The translations under genes and the position numbers were made by a program. Below, piece by piece: positions 17,633 to 27,769 of a stretch of DNA of 64,000 nucleotides. The DNA lies in NCBI RefSeq assembly GCF_017315705.1, contig NZ_JAFLRF010000004.1, positions 1-64,000 on the forward strand. Direction: 5' to 3'. Under the pieces are notes generated by a model, which saw only the letters and a program-made list of their open reading frames with translations, was not told the origin of the DNA and made no database searches. Positions within the stretch are counted from its first letter, which is position 1. Each line of letters begins with the position of its first letter. The DNA comes from Trinickia mobilis (GTDB taxonomy: Bacteria > Pseudomonadota > Gammaproteobacteria > Burkholderiales > Burkholderiaceae).

Positions 17633-20422
17633 TTAGGCCGATAGCCCACCCAGCTTCACGAACAGGTGCTCCGGCCCGGAGTTGGTCAGATTGTTGCCCC
17701 GCACATACTGGATCGGCCTTGCCGGATCGAGCGCAATATCGCCAACCTTGCGGGCCAGAGCCTTCGTCGCGATCAGCGTCTCCAGCTTGGCGAGCGGCGC
17801 GCCAAGGCATTTGTGCATGCCGTTGCCGAAACCCAGGTGGCCGCTCGAATCGCGGTCGATGTCGAACGTCTCACCCTCGGCAAACTTGCGGCTGTCGCGG
17901 TTCGCAGCCGGCAGCAGCAATCGCACCACCGCGCCCTTGGGCAGATCTACGCCCGCGACAGTGGTCGCCTCGGTGGTGATGCGGCTCACGCGCTGGACGG
18001 TACCACGATAGCGCGCCACCTCCTCGACGAAACGGTCAGCGTCGGCGGGGGTTTCGCGGATACGTCCCAGCAGATTCGGCTGTTCGGCGAACATGCGAAA
18101 AGCGTTGGCGACAAGAATAGTCGTTGTGTCGTGCCCGGCGATGAAGACGAAGGCGCACAGCTCCTTCGCTTCCTTTTCCGAAAGCAGCCCGTCCTTCCAC
18201 ATGCGCGCGATATGCCCGCCGATCGACTGGCTGCCGGTGAGAACGAGCCGCTCCATCGCTTCCTTCAGGTAAGCGAAGAAAGCCTGCGCGCTCTGCTCGT
18301 CGGTGCCGGTCCCCGGCGCATTGCGGGCGAGGCGCCCGAAGTAGCTAAAGGTCTCGTCCGACCAGAACTTCATCTTCTCCTCATCCTCGTTCGGCACGTC
18401 GATCATCGTGGAGATGGTCGAGATGCTGAGCGGGATAGCGAAATCGTTGACGACATCACCGCCGCCTTTGGCAATCATCGCGTCGAGCAGGTCCTCCGCC
18501 CTTTGCGCGATCTGCTCGATAAAGGGATCGAGCGCCAGCGGCAGGAAGGACGGCTGGACGACCTTGCGTAACCGCGAATGGTCGGGCGCATCGAACAGCG
18601 TCAGGAACGTCAGCGGTGGCGGGCTGACGACCTCGGAGGAAAACAGCTTCGGGTTGCGGATCGCCTGGTAGACATCGTCATAGCGCGAGAGGAACCACAC
18701 GTCCGAAGTCGCCGACTGGCAACGCAGCACCGGCGCGTGCTCCCGCATCCAGCGGTAGTGCGCGTAAGGGTCGCCTTGGGAGCCGTCATCGACCACCTTG
18801 AAAGGCTCCAGCCCCTCGGGCCAGTCCAGTTCGTGTGAATAGGCCGGAAGGGTCTTGGCCGTGAATGGGCAGACCTGCGGCGCGCTCTCCTGCACAGCAG
18901 ACGGGGGAGAGGGGGGCGCTGCGGCCATGGGTGCCGTCTTGCCCATCGCCATACGCTCCAGCGCCCGGCTCATCGTGGCCTTGGAATGGAGCGCATGCAG
19001 CGCAATCACGTCCCGCGCCGCGTTCAGGTCGCCCAGTTCGAAGGCGGCGACAATGTCCCGATGCTGCTGGACGATATCGCCGACGATCTCGATCTGATCG
19101 GTCAGCGCGCGAGCGATGTAGTCCTGCACGGCCAGTTGCCGGTAGAGCGCGATCAACTGAGCGTTCCCCGAAGCTTCGATCGTGAACATGTGGAAGGCGT
19201 GGTTTGCCTCGATGTAGCGCGGAACGTCGGTAAAGCGCCGCCCGGACACGAACGGCGCCGTCGCCTCGGCAAGCTGGCGGAATATGATTAATTGCTCGCT
19301 CGACAGCCGGCCCATGGTCAGCTGAGCCGCCCCCAGTTCGAGAGCCATGCGCAAGTCAAAGGCTTCATCGACATCAACAGGAGCGATGCGCTCCTCGCCG
19401 GTCTGGACCACCAGGCCGGTGCCGGCGAACTTCTCGTAATAGAAGTTGCGCGGCGTCAGCCCTTCGGACGAGAGAAAATTGCGCACCGCATCCACCATCG
19501 GCGGCGGGCCGCAGAGGTAGACATCCGCGTCGCCATCGTTGAGCTGGGAGGAGATGATGTAGTGGGTGACGTAGCCCTTGTTGGGATGGGCACTGTCGGG
19601 GCTGGAGGCGGTGCAGACATAGGTGAAGTTCGGCAGGCGCTGCGCATACGTTTCGAGCCGGTCGATGCCAACCAGGTCCTCATCGCTGTTCACACCCAGG
19701 ATCATGTGGATCGGCTGCGGGCTGCCGCCGTCCTCGACGATCTTGTCCAGCATCGAGAGGAACGGCGCGAGGCCCGTGCCACCCGCCAGAAACAGCACCG
19801 GCCGCTCAATGGGGCGCAGGTAGAAGCTTCCCATCGGGCCGCGAAACTCGATTGGGTCTCCTACTTTGGCGGTTTCGCAGAGCCAGGTCGACATCGCCCC
19901 TTGACGCACATTGCGCACAAGAAAGGACAAGTGCGGCTCGGACGGCCCCGAGCTGAAGGAGTAGGACCGTGTCTGATCGGTGCCCGGCACCTGGATGTTG
20001 ACATACTGCCCAGGAAGGAACCTGAGATCTGCGCGGTTCTCGAGCTCGACCGAGAAGGCGATCGTGGTGTCTGACGCTCGTCGGCAGGCGACGATCCGTC
20101 CCCTGTGGGAGGACGGGCCGGTACCCGAGACATCGGAGTTCGTGGCGATCTGGATCACGCAGTCGGAACGTGGGCTCATCTGGCAGGTGAGAACCTTGCG
20201 GGCGCTCGCCTCCTCCAGGCTAAGCGCATCTTCCACGCAGTCGCCCAGAACGTACTCGCCGGACTCGCAGACCGCCTTGCAGGTGCCGCACACACCATCA
20301 CGGCAATCGAGTGGAATATTGATCTTGGCGCGAATCGCGGCATCGGTGACGCGCTCGCCCTCCTCGCACTCGATGAAGCGGGTCACTCCGTCCTCAAAAC
20401 GGAGGGCTATCTGATGGGCCAT
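17633..20422 (-). CDS. Self-sufficient P450: 2Fe-2S ferredoxin / FAD-NAD reductase / FCD / cytochrome P450 fusion
   Basis: One 929-residue chain with four modules. (1) Plant-type ferredoxin, cysteines C40, C45, C48, C80. (2) BenC-like flavin reductase: RSYS at 152-155, GGTGLAP 214-220, CGPPPMV 304-310. (3) Residues about 352-492 match an FCD domain, normally the effector half of GntR/FadR regulators; metal-type histidines H411, H454 and H476 are kept while the usual Asp is N407. (4) Cytochrome P450, about 530-929: I-helix AGHDTTT 762-768, ExxR E801-R804, heme FGNGMHKCLG with C872. All redox centres look intact. The start at 20422 has GGAG 8 bp upstream. The order is reverse to CYP116B-type fusions, and no DNA-binding part accompanies the FCD. 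Likely a ring hydroxylase for an aromatic or alicyclic acid. Confidence 0.92.
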   Translation of the reverse strand: MAHQIALRFEDGVTRFIECEEGERVTDAAIRAKINIPLDCRDGVCGTCKAVCESGEYVLGDCVEDALSLEEASARKVLTCQMSPRSDCVIQIATNSDVSGTGPSSHRGRIVACRRASDTTIAFSVELENRADLRFLPGQYVNIQVPGTDQTRSYSFSSGPSEPHLSFLVRNVRQGAMSTWLCETAKVGDPIEFRGPMGSFYLRPIERPVLFLAGGTGLAPFLSMLDKIVEDGGSPQPIHMILGVNSDEDLVGIDRLETYAQRLPNFTYVCTASSPDSAHPNKGYVTHYIISSQLNDGDADVYLCGPPPMVDAVRNFLSSEGLTPRNFYYEKFAGTGLVVQTGEERIAPVDVDEAFDLRMALELGAAQLTMGRLSSEQLIIFRQLAEATAPFVSGRRFTDVPRYIEANHAFHMFTIEASGNAQLIALYRQLAVQDYIARALTDQIEIVGDIVQQHRDIVAAFELGDLNAARDVIALHALHSKATMSRALERMAMGKTAPMAAAPPSPPSAVQESAPQVCPFTAKTLPAYSHELDWPEGLEPFKVVDDGSQGDPYAHYRWMREHAPVLRCQSATSDVWFLSRYDDVYQAIRNPKLFSSEVVSPPPLTFLTLFDAPDHSRLRKVVQPSFLPLALDPFIEQIAQRAEDLLDAMIAKGGGDVVNDFAIPLSISTISTMIDVPNEDEEKMKFWSDETFSYFGRLARNAPGTGTDEQSAQAFFAYLKEAMERLVLTGSQSIGGHIARMWKDGLLSEKEAKELCAFVFIAGHDTTTILVANAFRMFAEQPNLLGRIRETPADADRFVEEVARYRGTVQRVSRITTEATTVAGVDLPKGAVVRLLLPAANRDSRKFAEGETFDIDRDSSGHLGFGNGMHKCLGAPLAKLETLIATKALARKVGDIALDPARPIQYVRGNNLTNSGPEHLFVKLGGLSA

Positions 20423-20441
20423 GGCGGTGTCTCCTCGAGAG

Positions 20442-20482
20442 CCGCCCGAACATACCGCTCCGCTGGCGGTATGCTCGGGCGG
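20442..20482. promoter_or_regulatory. Leader hairpin before the P450 fusion
   Basis: Arms of 17 bp (20442-20458 and 20466-20482, CCGCCCG...CGGGCGG, one mismatch) with a 7-base loop, ending 20 bp before the P450 start codon. In the transcript it would sit directly ahead of the ribosome binding site, so it may attenuate or stabilise the message. Confidence 0.6.
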
Positions 20483-20565
20483 GGCGGCCCGCGAGGTAAC
20501 CTTGTTTCTCGCAAGCGCCCGGTGGGTTTAGTGACGCCAATTTAGAGCCTGAGCCGCGTTCCCCT

Positions 20566-20605
20566 CAATGGACAGAGACAACGTTAACCCGGACAAAACG
20601 TGCAT
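20566..20605. promoter_or_regulatory. AraC-type operator, copy B
   Basis: Second copy of the 40-bp block at 16634-16673, same orientation, with GGACA half-sites at 20570 and 20591. It lies 144 bp upstream of the P450 fusion start and points the same way relative to that gene as copy A does to the SDR operon. The rest of 20483-20925 shows no gene. Confidence 0.75.
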
Positions 20606-20823
20606 TGCGATGGATGCCGGATGATCGTAGTAATCCGGACCTCACCCGCCTTCCGCGTCCAGAAAATACACATTGACCAATTTCAATCCGCCGCGCTTCG
20701 GTACGGGTTGATCGCCACTGCTCTGTTCGCTGCGCGTGCTCAATGGCCGAGTCGGGCTACGTCACAGCGTGATGCGCTTCGAAGGTGTGCTGATCGATGG
20801 CGCGACGGCAACGTGAATTGACC

Positions 20824-20844
20824 ACTATCTCAGTCCGAGATAGT
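20824..20844. promoter_or_regulatory. Inverted repeat upstream of pobA
   Basis: ACTATCTC-AGTCC-GAGATAGT, a perfect 8-bp inverted repeat centred about 92 bp before the pobA start. It is unlike the GGACA sites, so pobA may have its own regulator. Confidence 0.5.
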
Positions 20845-20874
20845 CCTTATCCGTGACATCGGGTTGTGAAATAG

Positions 20875-22098
<1,224 letters not shown>

Positions 22099-22217
22099 GC
22101 TGCACCCGCGCGTCGCGCGCTTCGGTTGCGAACAAACCGTTCACCGTAGTCCTCGCGAAGCAAGGTTTGCGCTGCATCGTCGAACCCGACGAATCGACGG
22201 CCCGGCCCCCGAGCGCG

Positions 22218-22718
22218 TCAGCAGCCGGCCACGATGAAGCGGCGCAATTCGCGGACGAACTCCGCGCGCGTGGCGGCAGGCACTTGCCGTCCGACGGGGA
22301 TGCGCTGCCAGCCGTCGCAAAAATAGACGGCGCCATTGCTATCGTCCAGAAGCAGGGCCAACCGGGCCGCTTTCATCCGATGCATCGTGCGCCGTCCGCG
22401 GTCATCCGTTTCGATGATCACGAACGGTGGGGCGAGCGTCACCACCTCGCCGTCCGTCGCGTGCCCGGCGTTGACGACAAATGCGATGCCGATGGCCAGG
22501 ATCCAAAGCATCGAGAAAGGCAACGCGAGCCAGACTCCGAAGGCCAACGCCGCTGCCACGCCGATGGCGAGGACGAACGCCACCAGTAACGCCGTCGCAG
22601 CGAGCGACTGCCACGGCGTGAGGGAACAGTTGCGCTTTATGCGCCATTCGCAGACCGGCACTCCGTCCTCGCCGTCGAATGGGCCGGGCCCGTTTGACTG
22701 CCGAAAGTATGCGTACAT
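22218..22718 (-). CDS. DUF2244 family membrane protein
   Basis: Protein of 166 residues with two adjacent hydrophobic helices (about 40-85) and a conserved-looking cytoplasmic tail (TLAPPFVIIETDDRGRR, AVYFCDGWQRIPVGRQV). This layout fits DUF2244, often next to cytochrome oxidase genes but of unknown function. The ATG at 22718 is chosen for family length; the frame runs up to 22826. It converges with pobA. Confidence 0.75.
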   Translation of the reverse strand: MYAYFRQSNGPGPFDGEDGVPVCEWRIKRNCSLTPWQSLAATALLVAFVLAIGVAAALAFGVWLALPFSMLWILAIGIAFVVNAGHATDGEVVTLAPPFVIIETDDRGRRTMHRMKAARLALLLDDSNGAVYFCDGWQRIPVGRQVPAATRAEFVRELRRFIVAGC

Positions 22719-22931
22719 GGTCCAGCGTACCGCTATATGGAGCGATTGGTGGCGCGCAAGGTACGTGCCGCACGATGGCCAACCGCGTCGGGCAAGAGTC
22801 GGCCAGGAGCAGTCTTTTGGCGCCACAGGCTAGATTGCGGACAATTCGGGCTGAACGGAACCGTTAACTTGGCGTCAGATCGTCGAAACGGGGCTATATA
22901 ATCAGCACATAACAATGCCTCGGGGGTGGGT

Positions 22932-24308
22932 ATGGCTATATTTGGTTACGACGATTCAACCACGTTCGGCTTGAGACTGAATAGCGTGGTTTCTCCCGCT
23001 CAGCCAATACAATCGATAGAGCACTTGTTCGGGCGTTCGACCGAATTGGAGCGAATCAGGCAGGCACTGTTTGCCCCTGGTCGACACTCGTTCATTTATG
23101 GTGATCGAGGGGTTGGAAAGTCCTCTCTGGCAGCTACCGCCGCGAACCTGTATCAAAGCGCCGACGCTGCGTTTATTGACGTCTCAGGGGGACCCGACGC
23201 GACGCTTCGGAGCATCGTCTGCAATATCGCTATCCAAGCTACGAAAAGCAGCCGACTTACGAAGAAGAAAACAACGACGTCGCTCGGAGCGGAATGGCGC
23301 TTCTTCAAAGTTGGTAAGACGGTCGAGACAAGTTCTGTCGACTTGCGATCTGAAATAGAGACGTTGGCCGATGCAGTCGAGTTGCTACGAGAGGTGGCTG
23401 CAATCCATTCGGATCTTCCGGTAGTAGTACTCGACGAATTTGATCGTATCCAGTCGGCGGAAGAGCGGGCTTTGTTCGGCGATCTTCTGAAACAACTTGG
23501 CGATAAGAAGGTTCCGCTTAAGTTCATTTTCACCGGCGTTGGTGATTCGATCGAGGAGCTACTCGGTGCACATCCGTCGGCTATTCGACAACTGGATACA
23601 CTGGAACTTCCGAAACTGAGCTGGGATGCCAGATGGGACATTCCGCGGAAGGTTGCCGAAACGTTCGGCTTAACGCTCGACCGTGAAATCTATATCCGAA
23701 TCGCAGCCGTGAGCGATGGTTATCCATACTATGCCCATCTGATTACCGAGAAGATGTTGTGGGATGTATTCAACGACTCACAGGTCATACATGCGATCGA
23801 GCAGAGGCACTATCTCGGTGGATTACATAGTGCAATTGCAGGAATTTCTGCAGAGCTTCAGCGACCGTACATGATGGCCCTTAACCAAAGAAGCGGGGAC
23901 TATGAAGAGATACTTTGGTCGACAGCTGATTCAGAATATCTTGATCGGTACCTCCCTCAGATGTTCTCATCGTACGAGCACATAATGCGGCAACGTCCGC
24001 AAGAAGAAGCCATTGACTATAAAAAATACACCACTCGTATCCGTAAGTTAAAAGCCCCGTCGTGTGGGGCAATTCTCGTTTCGCATCCGACGAAACCAGG
24101 CCTTTACACCTATCGGGAAAAGATGCTTAGAGGCTATGTGCGCATGCAAGCCGAAGCACACGGGATTGAACTGGCTGGCGAAAAAATCCCTCAGTCGGAG
24201 AAGCCAACGATGCATGTTAGATCAAGCGCGGGGCGCGGCTACTACGGTCCTTCGGTCCCTGCTGGCATTCATCTTGGCCGGCAGCGACGTAAAGTCTCTG
24301 GCGATTAA
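22932..24308 (+). CDS. AAA/STAND-like P-loop ATPase
   Basis: A 458-residue ATPase. Walker A GDRGVGKS at 57-64, Walker B VVVLDEFD at 164-171, a sensor-like FIFTGVGDS (198-206) and a helical/winged C-terminal part (about 360-410, YTTRIRKLKAPSCGAILVS). The N-terminal LFGRSTELERIRQAL is the usual lead-in of Orc/Cdc6- or STAND-like ATPases. ATG 22932 follows GGGGGTGGG; a TATAAT hexamer lies at 22897. The gene is clearly poorer in GC than its neighbours, and the next gene, 31 bp on, is a nuclease: together they look like a transferred two-gene module. Confidence 0.8.
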   Translation: MAIFGYDDSTTFGLRLNSVVSPAQPIQSIEHLFGRSTELERIRQALFAPGRHSFIYGDRGVGKSSLAATAANLYQSADAAFIDVSGGPDATLRSIVCNIAIQATKSSRLTKKKTTTSLGAEWRFFKVGKTVETSSVDLRSEIETLADAVELLREVAAIHSDLPVVVLDEFDRIQSAEERALFGDLLKQLGDKKVPLKFIFTGVGDSIEELLGAHPSAIRQLDTLELPKLSWDARWDIPRKVAETFGLTLDREIYIRIAAVSDGYPYYAHLITEKMLWDVFNDSQVIHAIEQRHYLGGLHSAIAGISAELQRPYMMALNQRSGDYEEILWSTADSEYLDRYLPQMFSSYEHIMRQRPQEEAIDYKKYTTRIRKLKAPSCGAILVSHPTKPGLYTYREKMLRGYVRMQAEAHGIELAGEKIPQSEKPTMHVRSSAGRGYYGPSVPAGIHLGRQRRKVSGD

Positions 24309-24339
24309 GCGCAAACCTCAAATATGGCAGCGAAGATTT

Positions 24340-25290
24340 ATGAACTATCCGGGGCAACCAAAAGCACCACCAGCTTGGTGGAGACACCGCAATCCGTCTT
24401 TTATCGAGGCCAAATTTAAAAAAGAGCTAGGCGATTTAGCGGACGCGATTGAAAGCGAAACGTGGTTTGGGGACCCACAAAAACATAGCCGCTATCGAGT
24501 CGATTTTCTTTTGAAAGATGCACGACTGATCGTTGAATTGGACGGGCACGCATACCACTCTACAAGAGAGCAGCTGGAGAAAGACGCTGTTCGACAGCGA
24601 TATTTGACCCGTGCGGGTTACAGTATTGTCCGCTTTACAGGTCGAGAGGTGAATAGATGCCCGACCGCGTGCGTTGCAGAAGTTCGCGAGATATACCAGG
24701 AACGCGTTCAGCGATCACCCAAGAAATATAGGGTGATGTACATCGACTATTCTTTCTTTTGCCTTGAAAATTCCAAGGCTCTCGCGTTCTATCGGGATTT
24801 ACATCCTCATAAAAACCTCTTAAGAACACCGATTGACAAATTCATTCCTCATGCGATTGAATGGTTAAAAGAAAAATCGTTCATTACCGTCTTCCTGTTT
24901 CATCATCCCGATGACCGTGACGCGTTACTACATCTCGATAATTCAGCACAAGAGTATGAAAGAGGAGAAGTAAGAATAAACAACGTATCCTCAAAATACT
25001 ATTCAATTGAGCTTGGGGAGCATATGCGAAATTATTCACATCTCTTCGACGACTTCTATCTTGTCGCAGATGATCCTATCTACATAGATCCGCTAAGGTC
25101 AGTATTGCCTGAGACCTATTCAAAAGAAGAGATGGGTGACTGGAAGTTTGAGTACCTCGCCAACGGGAAACTGTTACGGAGAGGAAATGATGAGACCAGC
25201 TTTGTGGGATCAGACCTTGTGATGGTTCGTTGGCAGGATATATGGTACGCGTTGGGGAGCTCGATGGGTCTTCAGCCTTTTGAACTTTAA
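24340..25290 (+). CDS. DUF559/Vsr-like PD-(D/E)XK nuclease with novel C-terminal domain
   Basis: Protein of 316 residues. Residues 18-120 form a DUF559-type nuclease: E23 in FIEAKF, D55 in YRVDFLLKD, E66-x-D68 in LIVELDGHAYHS, then AGYSIVRFTGREV. This is the Vsr/restriction endonuclease-like fold with catalytic D55/E66. Residues about 130-316 (YRVMYIDYSFFCLENSK...) match nothing I recognise. ATG 24340 is preferred: the long upstream frame to 24064 overlaps the ATPase gene and lacks family features. AT-rich like the ATPase and presumably co-transcribed. Likely role is cutting foreign DNA under control of the ATPase; this is inference. Confidence 0.78.
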   Translation: MNYPGQPKAPPAWWRHRNPSFIEAKFKKELGDLADAIESETWFGDPQKHSRYRVDFLLKDARLIVELDGHAYHSTREQLEKDAVRQRYLTRAGYSIVRFTGREVNRCPTACVAEVREIYQERVQRSPKKYRVMYIDYSFFCLENSKALAFYRDLHPHKNLLRTPIDKFIPHAIEWLKEKSFITVFLFHHPDDRDALLHLDNSAQEYERGEVRINNVSSKYYSIELGEHMRNYSHLFDDFYLVADDPIYIDPLRSVLPETYSKEEMGDWKFEYLANGKLLRRGNDETSFVGSDLVMVRWQDIWYALGSSMGLQPFEL

Positions 25291-25678
25291 AAACATCTGA
25301 ATCTAGAATTCGCTGCTTTCGACGTCTTAAATCTGCGACAAGGCGATTCGAAATCAAGCGGCAAACGGCACACGCTCCCTGTATCGGATCATGGCGCGGA
25401 GTGTCCGCTTTCGAGCCATCCGACTGTCGCTTGTGGGTCGGTTTCGGCCGACCGCACCGGGCAGCAGTCGGCCCAGATGGAATGGACACCGCCCGAAACA
25501 CACGAGCCGCTCCGCTCATCCCCGTGTCCAAATTTGCGGCGCCACCTCTGTTGACATTGCCATTGTTGGAATGTCTACGATGCATCAATGGCGCATTCGC
25601 TTTGCTCGGCAATACCCTGCGTTTGAAGCGTTCGAGGCCCCGTAGAACTCTCAGACACTTCACAACGGAGAACAACCG
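25291..25678. other. Intergenic region between nuclease and multicopper oxidase
   Basis: GC rises sharply here, marking the right end of the AT-rich module. No gene, RNA or clear repeat was seen; short frames look like chance. Confidence 0.5.
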
Positions 25679-27208
25679 ATGTTGCTCACTCGCCGCAAAT
25701 TCCTGCTGACGTCTCTGGCGGCTTCATCGGCAGCACTCACGGCACGTGCACAATCCCCTGTCAATGCATTCAAATCCGGCGCGAATTCGGCCAGGAGCGG
25801 AGACGCCGCGCGTGCGCCGCATCGTCTTGTTACCGAAACGCGTTCAATCGAAGTCAATGGTCGTGCCGCCACCATGCTGGGGGTTCGGCAGCCGGACGGG
25901 ACCCGCGGCTTGTTCCTCGATCCGGGTGAGCCCTTTGCCGTGGAACTTCACAATCAATTGGACAAGCCAACGATTGTCCACTGGCACGGCCAGACACCGC
26001 CACCCGATCAGGATGGCGTCAGCCATTTCGGCATACCGGAACTCCAGCCCGGCGAGCGCCGCGCGTACGATTTTGTGGCTCGTCCGGGCAGCTACTGGAT
26101 GCACTCGCATCACGGACTCCAGGAGCAGCAGCTGCTCGCCGCTCCCCTCATCGTGCGAACGGCCGACGACGTGCGGGCGGACAACCAGGAGGTGACTTTG
26201 TTTCTGCAGGACTTCCTGTTTCGAGATCCGGCAGAAGTCATGTCGGACTTTCGACGTCCCGAGATGAAGGCGATGGCAGGTTCTGGGCATGTCCGGCAAT
26301 CCTCCGGGGTGAGCGGCATGCCCGGCATGGGCACTATGGCGATGAACCGGATGGCCGGCGGCGACGTCCAAGACATGGCCGAGCAGATGCCTGCGATGAC
26401 GATGGACCTGAACGACGTCGATTTCGACGCTTACCTCGCCAACGACCGTACCCTGGCGGACCCCGAAATTGTTCGAGTCGAGCGAAGCGGAAAAGTCCGC
26501 TTGCGCATAATCAACGGGGCTTCATCGACCAATTTCCACATCGACCTGGGTCAGTTGCAGGGGACGGTCGCCGCTGTCGACGGCAATCCCACTCAGCCGC
26601 TGGGGGGCAGCCGCTTCGAATTGGCGATGGCTCAGCGAATGGATATTCTCGTGGACCTGCCAAACGAAGCCGGAGTCTGGCCGATTCTCGCCGTACGGGA
26701 AGGCGATCGAAAACAAACGGGCGTCGTGCTGGCAACTCGCGGCATCAACGTCCCCAAGTTCGATTCCTTGGCAACGGAAAAATCCCATGCCGTGGCCTTT
26801 GACCAGGAGCTGCGGCTATCGGCGGCTCATCCTCTTGCCTCCCGGCCTGTCGACGCGCATTTCATGCTGATGCTGACCGGCTCGATGCAGCCCTACGTAT
26901 GGGGCTTCAATGGAAAGGGCTGGGACCAGCGGGACACCGTAGCGATTCGATCCAATCAGCGAGTGGCGTTGACGTTCCACAACATGACGATGATGTCCCA
27001 TCCGATCCACCTGCACGGTCATCACTTTCAGGTCGTTGCGCTCAACGGCAAGGCGTTTCCCGGGGCGCTGCGCGATACGGTGATGGTTCCCCCGGCAGCC
27101 AAGGTAACGGTGGCGTTCGATGCAAACAACGCCGGTCGCTGGTTGATGCACTGTCATAATCTCTATCACATGGAAGCGGGGATGATCACCGAAGTGGCAT
27201 ACGTCTGA
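25679..27208 (+). CDS. Multicopper oxidase (CueO/ferroxidase-like)
   Basis: Exported laccase-type oxidase of 509 residues with a Tat signal (TRRKFLLTSLAASSAAL, cleavage about after 24). Copper ligands are all present: HWHG at 101-104, HSHHG at 142-146, HPIHLHGHH at 441-449, HCHNLYHMEAGM at 491-502. A Met-rich stretch (about 198-245, MPGMGTMAMNRMAGG) is like the Cu(I)-binding segment of CueO. It oxidises Cu(I) or Fe(II) in the periplasm with O2. Start 25679 has GGAG upstream. A permease-like gene follows 560 bp on. Confidence 0.9.
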   Translation: MLLTRRKFLLTSLAASSAALTARAQSPVNAFKSGANSARSGDAARAPHRLVTETRSIEVNGRAATMLGVRQPDGTRGLFLDPGEPFAVELHNQLDKPTIVHWHGQTPPPDQDGVSHFGIPELQPGERRAYDFVARPGSYWMHSHHGLQEQQLLAAPLIVRTADDVRADNQEVTLFLQDFLFRDPAEVMSDFRRPEMKAMAGSGHVRQSSGVSGMPGMGTMAMNRMAGGDVQDMAEQMPAMTMDLNDVDFDAYLANDRTLADPEIVRVERSGKVRLRIINGASSTNFHIDLGQLQGTVAAVDGNPTQPLGGSRFELAMAQRMDILVDLPNEAGVWPILAVREGDRKQTGVVLATRGINVPKFDSLATEKSHAVAFDQELRLSAAHPLASRPVDAHFMLMLTGSMQPYVWGFNGKGWDQRDTVAIRSNQRVALTFHNMTMMSHPIHLHGHHFQVVALNGKAFPGALRDTVMVPPAAKVTVAFDANNAGRWLMHCHNLYHMEAGMITEVAYV

Positions 27209-27769
27209 TGCGAGACGGCCCTTGGAATGCTCTCGACTCCGACAGCTCCTGCCATACGCCGAAAACCATACAGCCGCGTCGTCGGAAAGGATGGGCGCAG
27301 TGAGGTTGGTACCGGGCTGATCCATGACTATCATCGTCCTGTCCGATGAAATCGAGCGTGGACGCTCCTTGCGCCATTGAACTGGATATTTATTACGGCT
27401 TTCTCCGGACCGCCGTGGGAGTCTGGTGCAATCCGCCGTGCCGCTATTGCGCACCGGCCGACGAAACGATGATGAGCGAAGCAACGATAATTCTGGAGTT
27501 TCCCTCGCCGGGTTCGCACCAAGTTTTTTCTTTCAGATTAAAAGCAATGAAAGATTGAAGCAGACATGCCAGAAAGTGGCTGCGCAAGCTTATCGGATCA
27601 CATACATAAAGGTTCGAGTCTTGAGGGTGCCCAGTAGCCAGCGCACCGACTTAGGCAGGCGATCGGGCACGGACGGCTCGCTGCGCGACACCTGTGGCCT
27701 GAACGAAGCGCCAACGCGTATATTCTCGACTCTCGCCGATCGCTCTCACCCGTCACAGGGAGTATCTTC
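27209..27769. other. Intergenic region
   Basis: No supported gene in 560 bp. Short frames on both strands lack recognisable features. The last part contains the leader of the membrane protein at 27770. Confidence 0.45.

Noticed and set aside
20483-20820. Possible pobR or other small gene upstream of pobA
   Set aside because: Frames there have no HTH or conserved motif; only the operator-like blocks are supported.
24064-24339. N-terminal extension of the DUF559 protein overlapping the ATPase gene
   Set aside because: The stretch has no domain features and overlaps 245 bp of the ATPase gene; ATG 24340 gives a start just before the nuclease domain.
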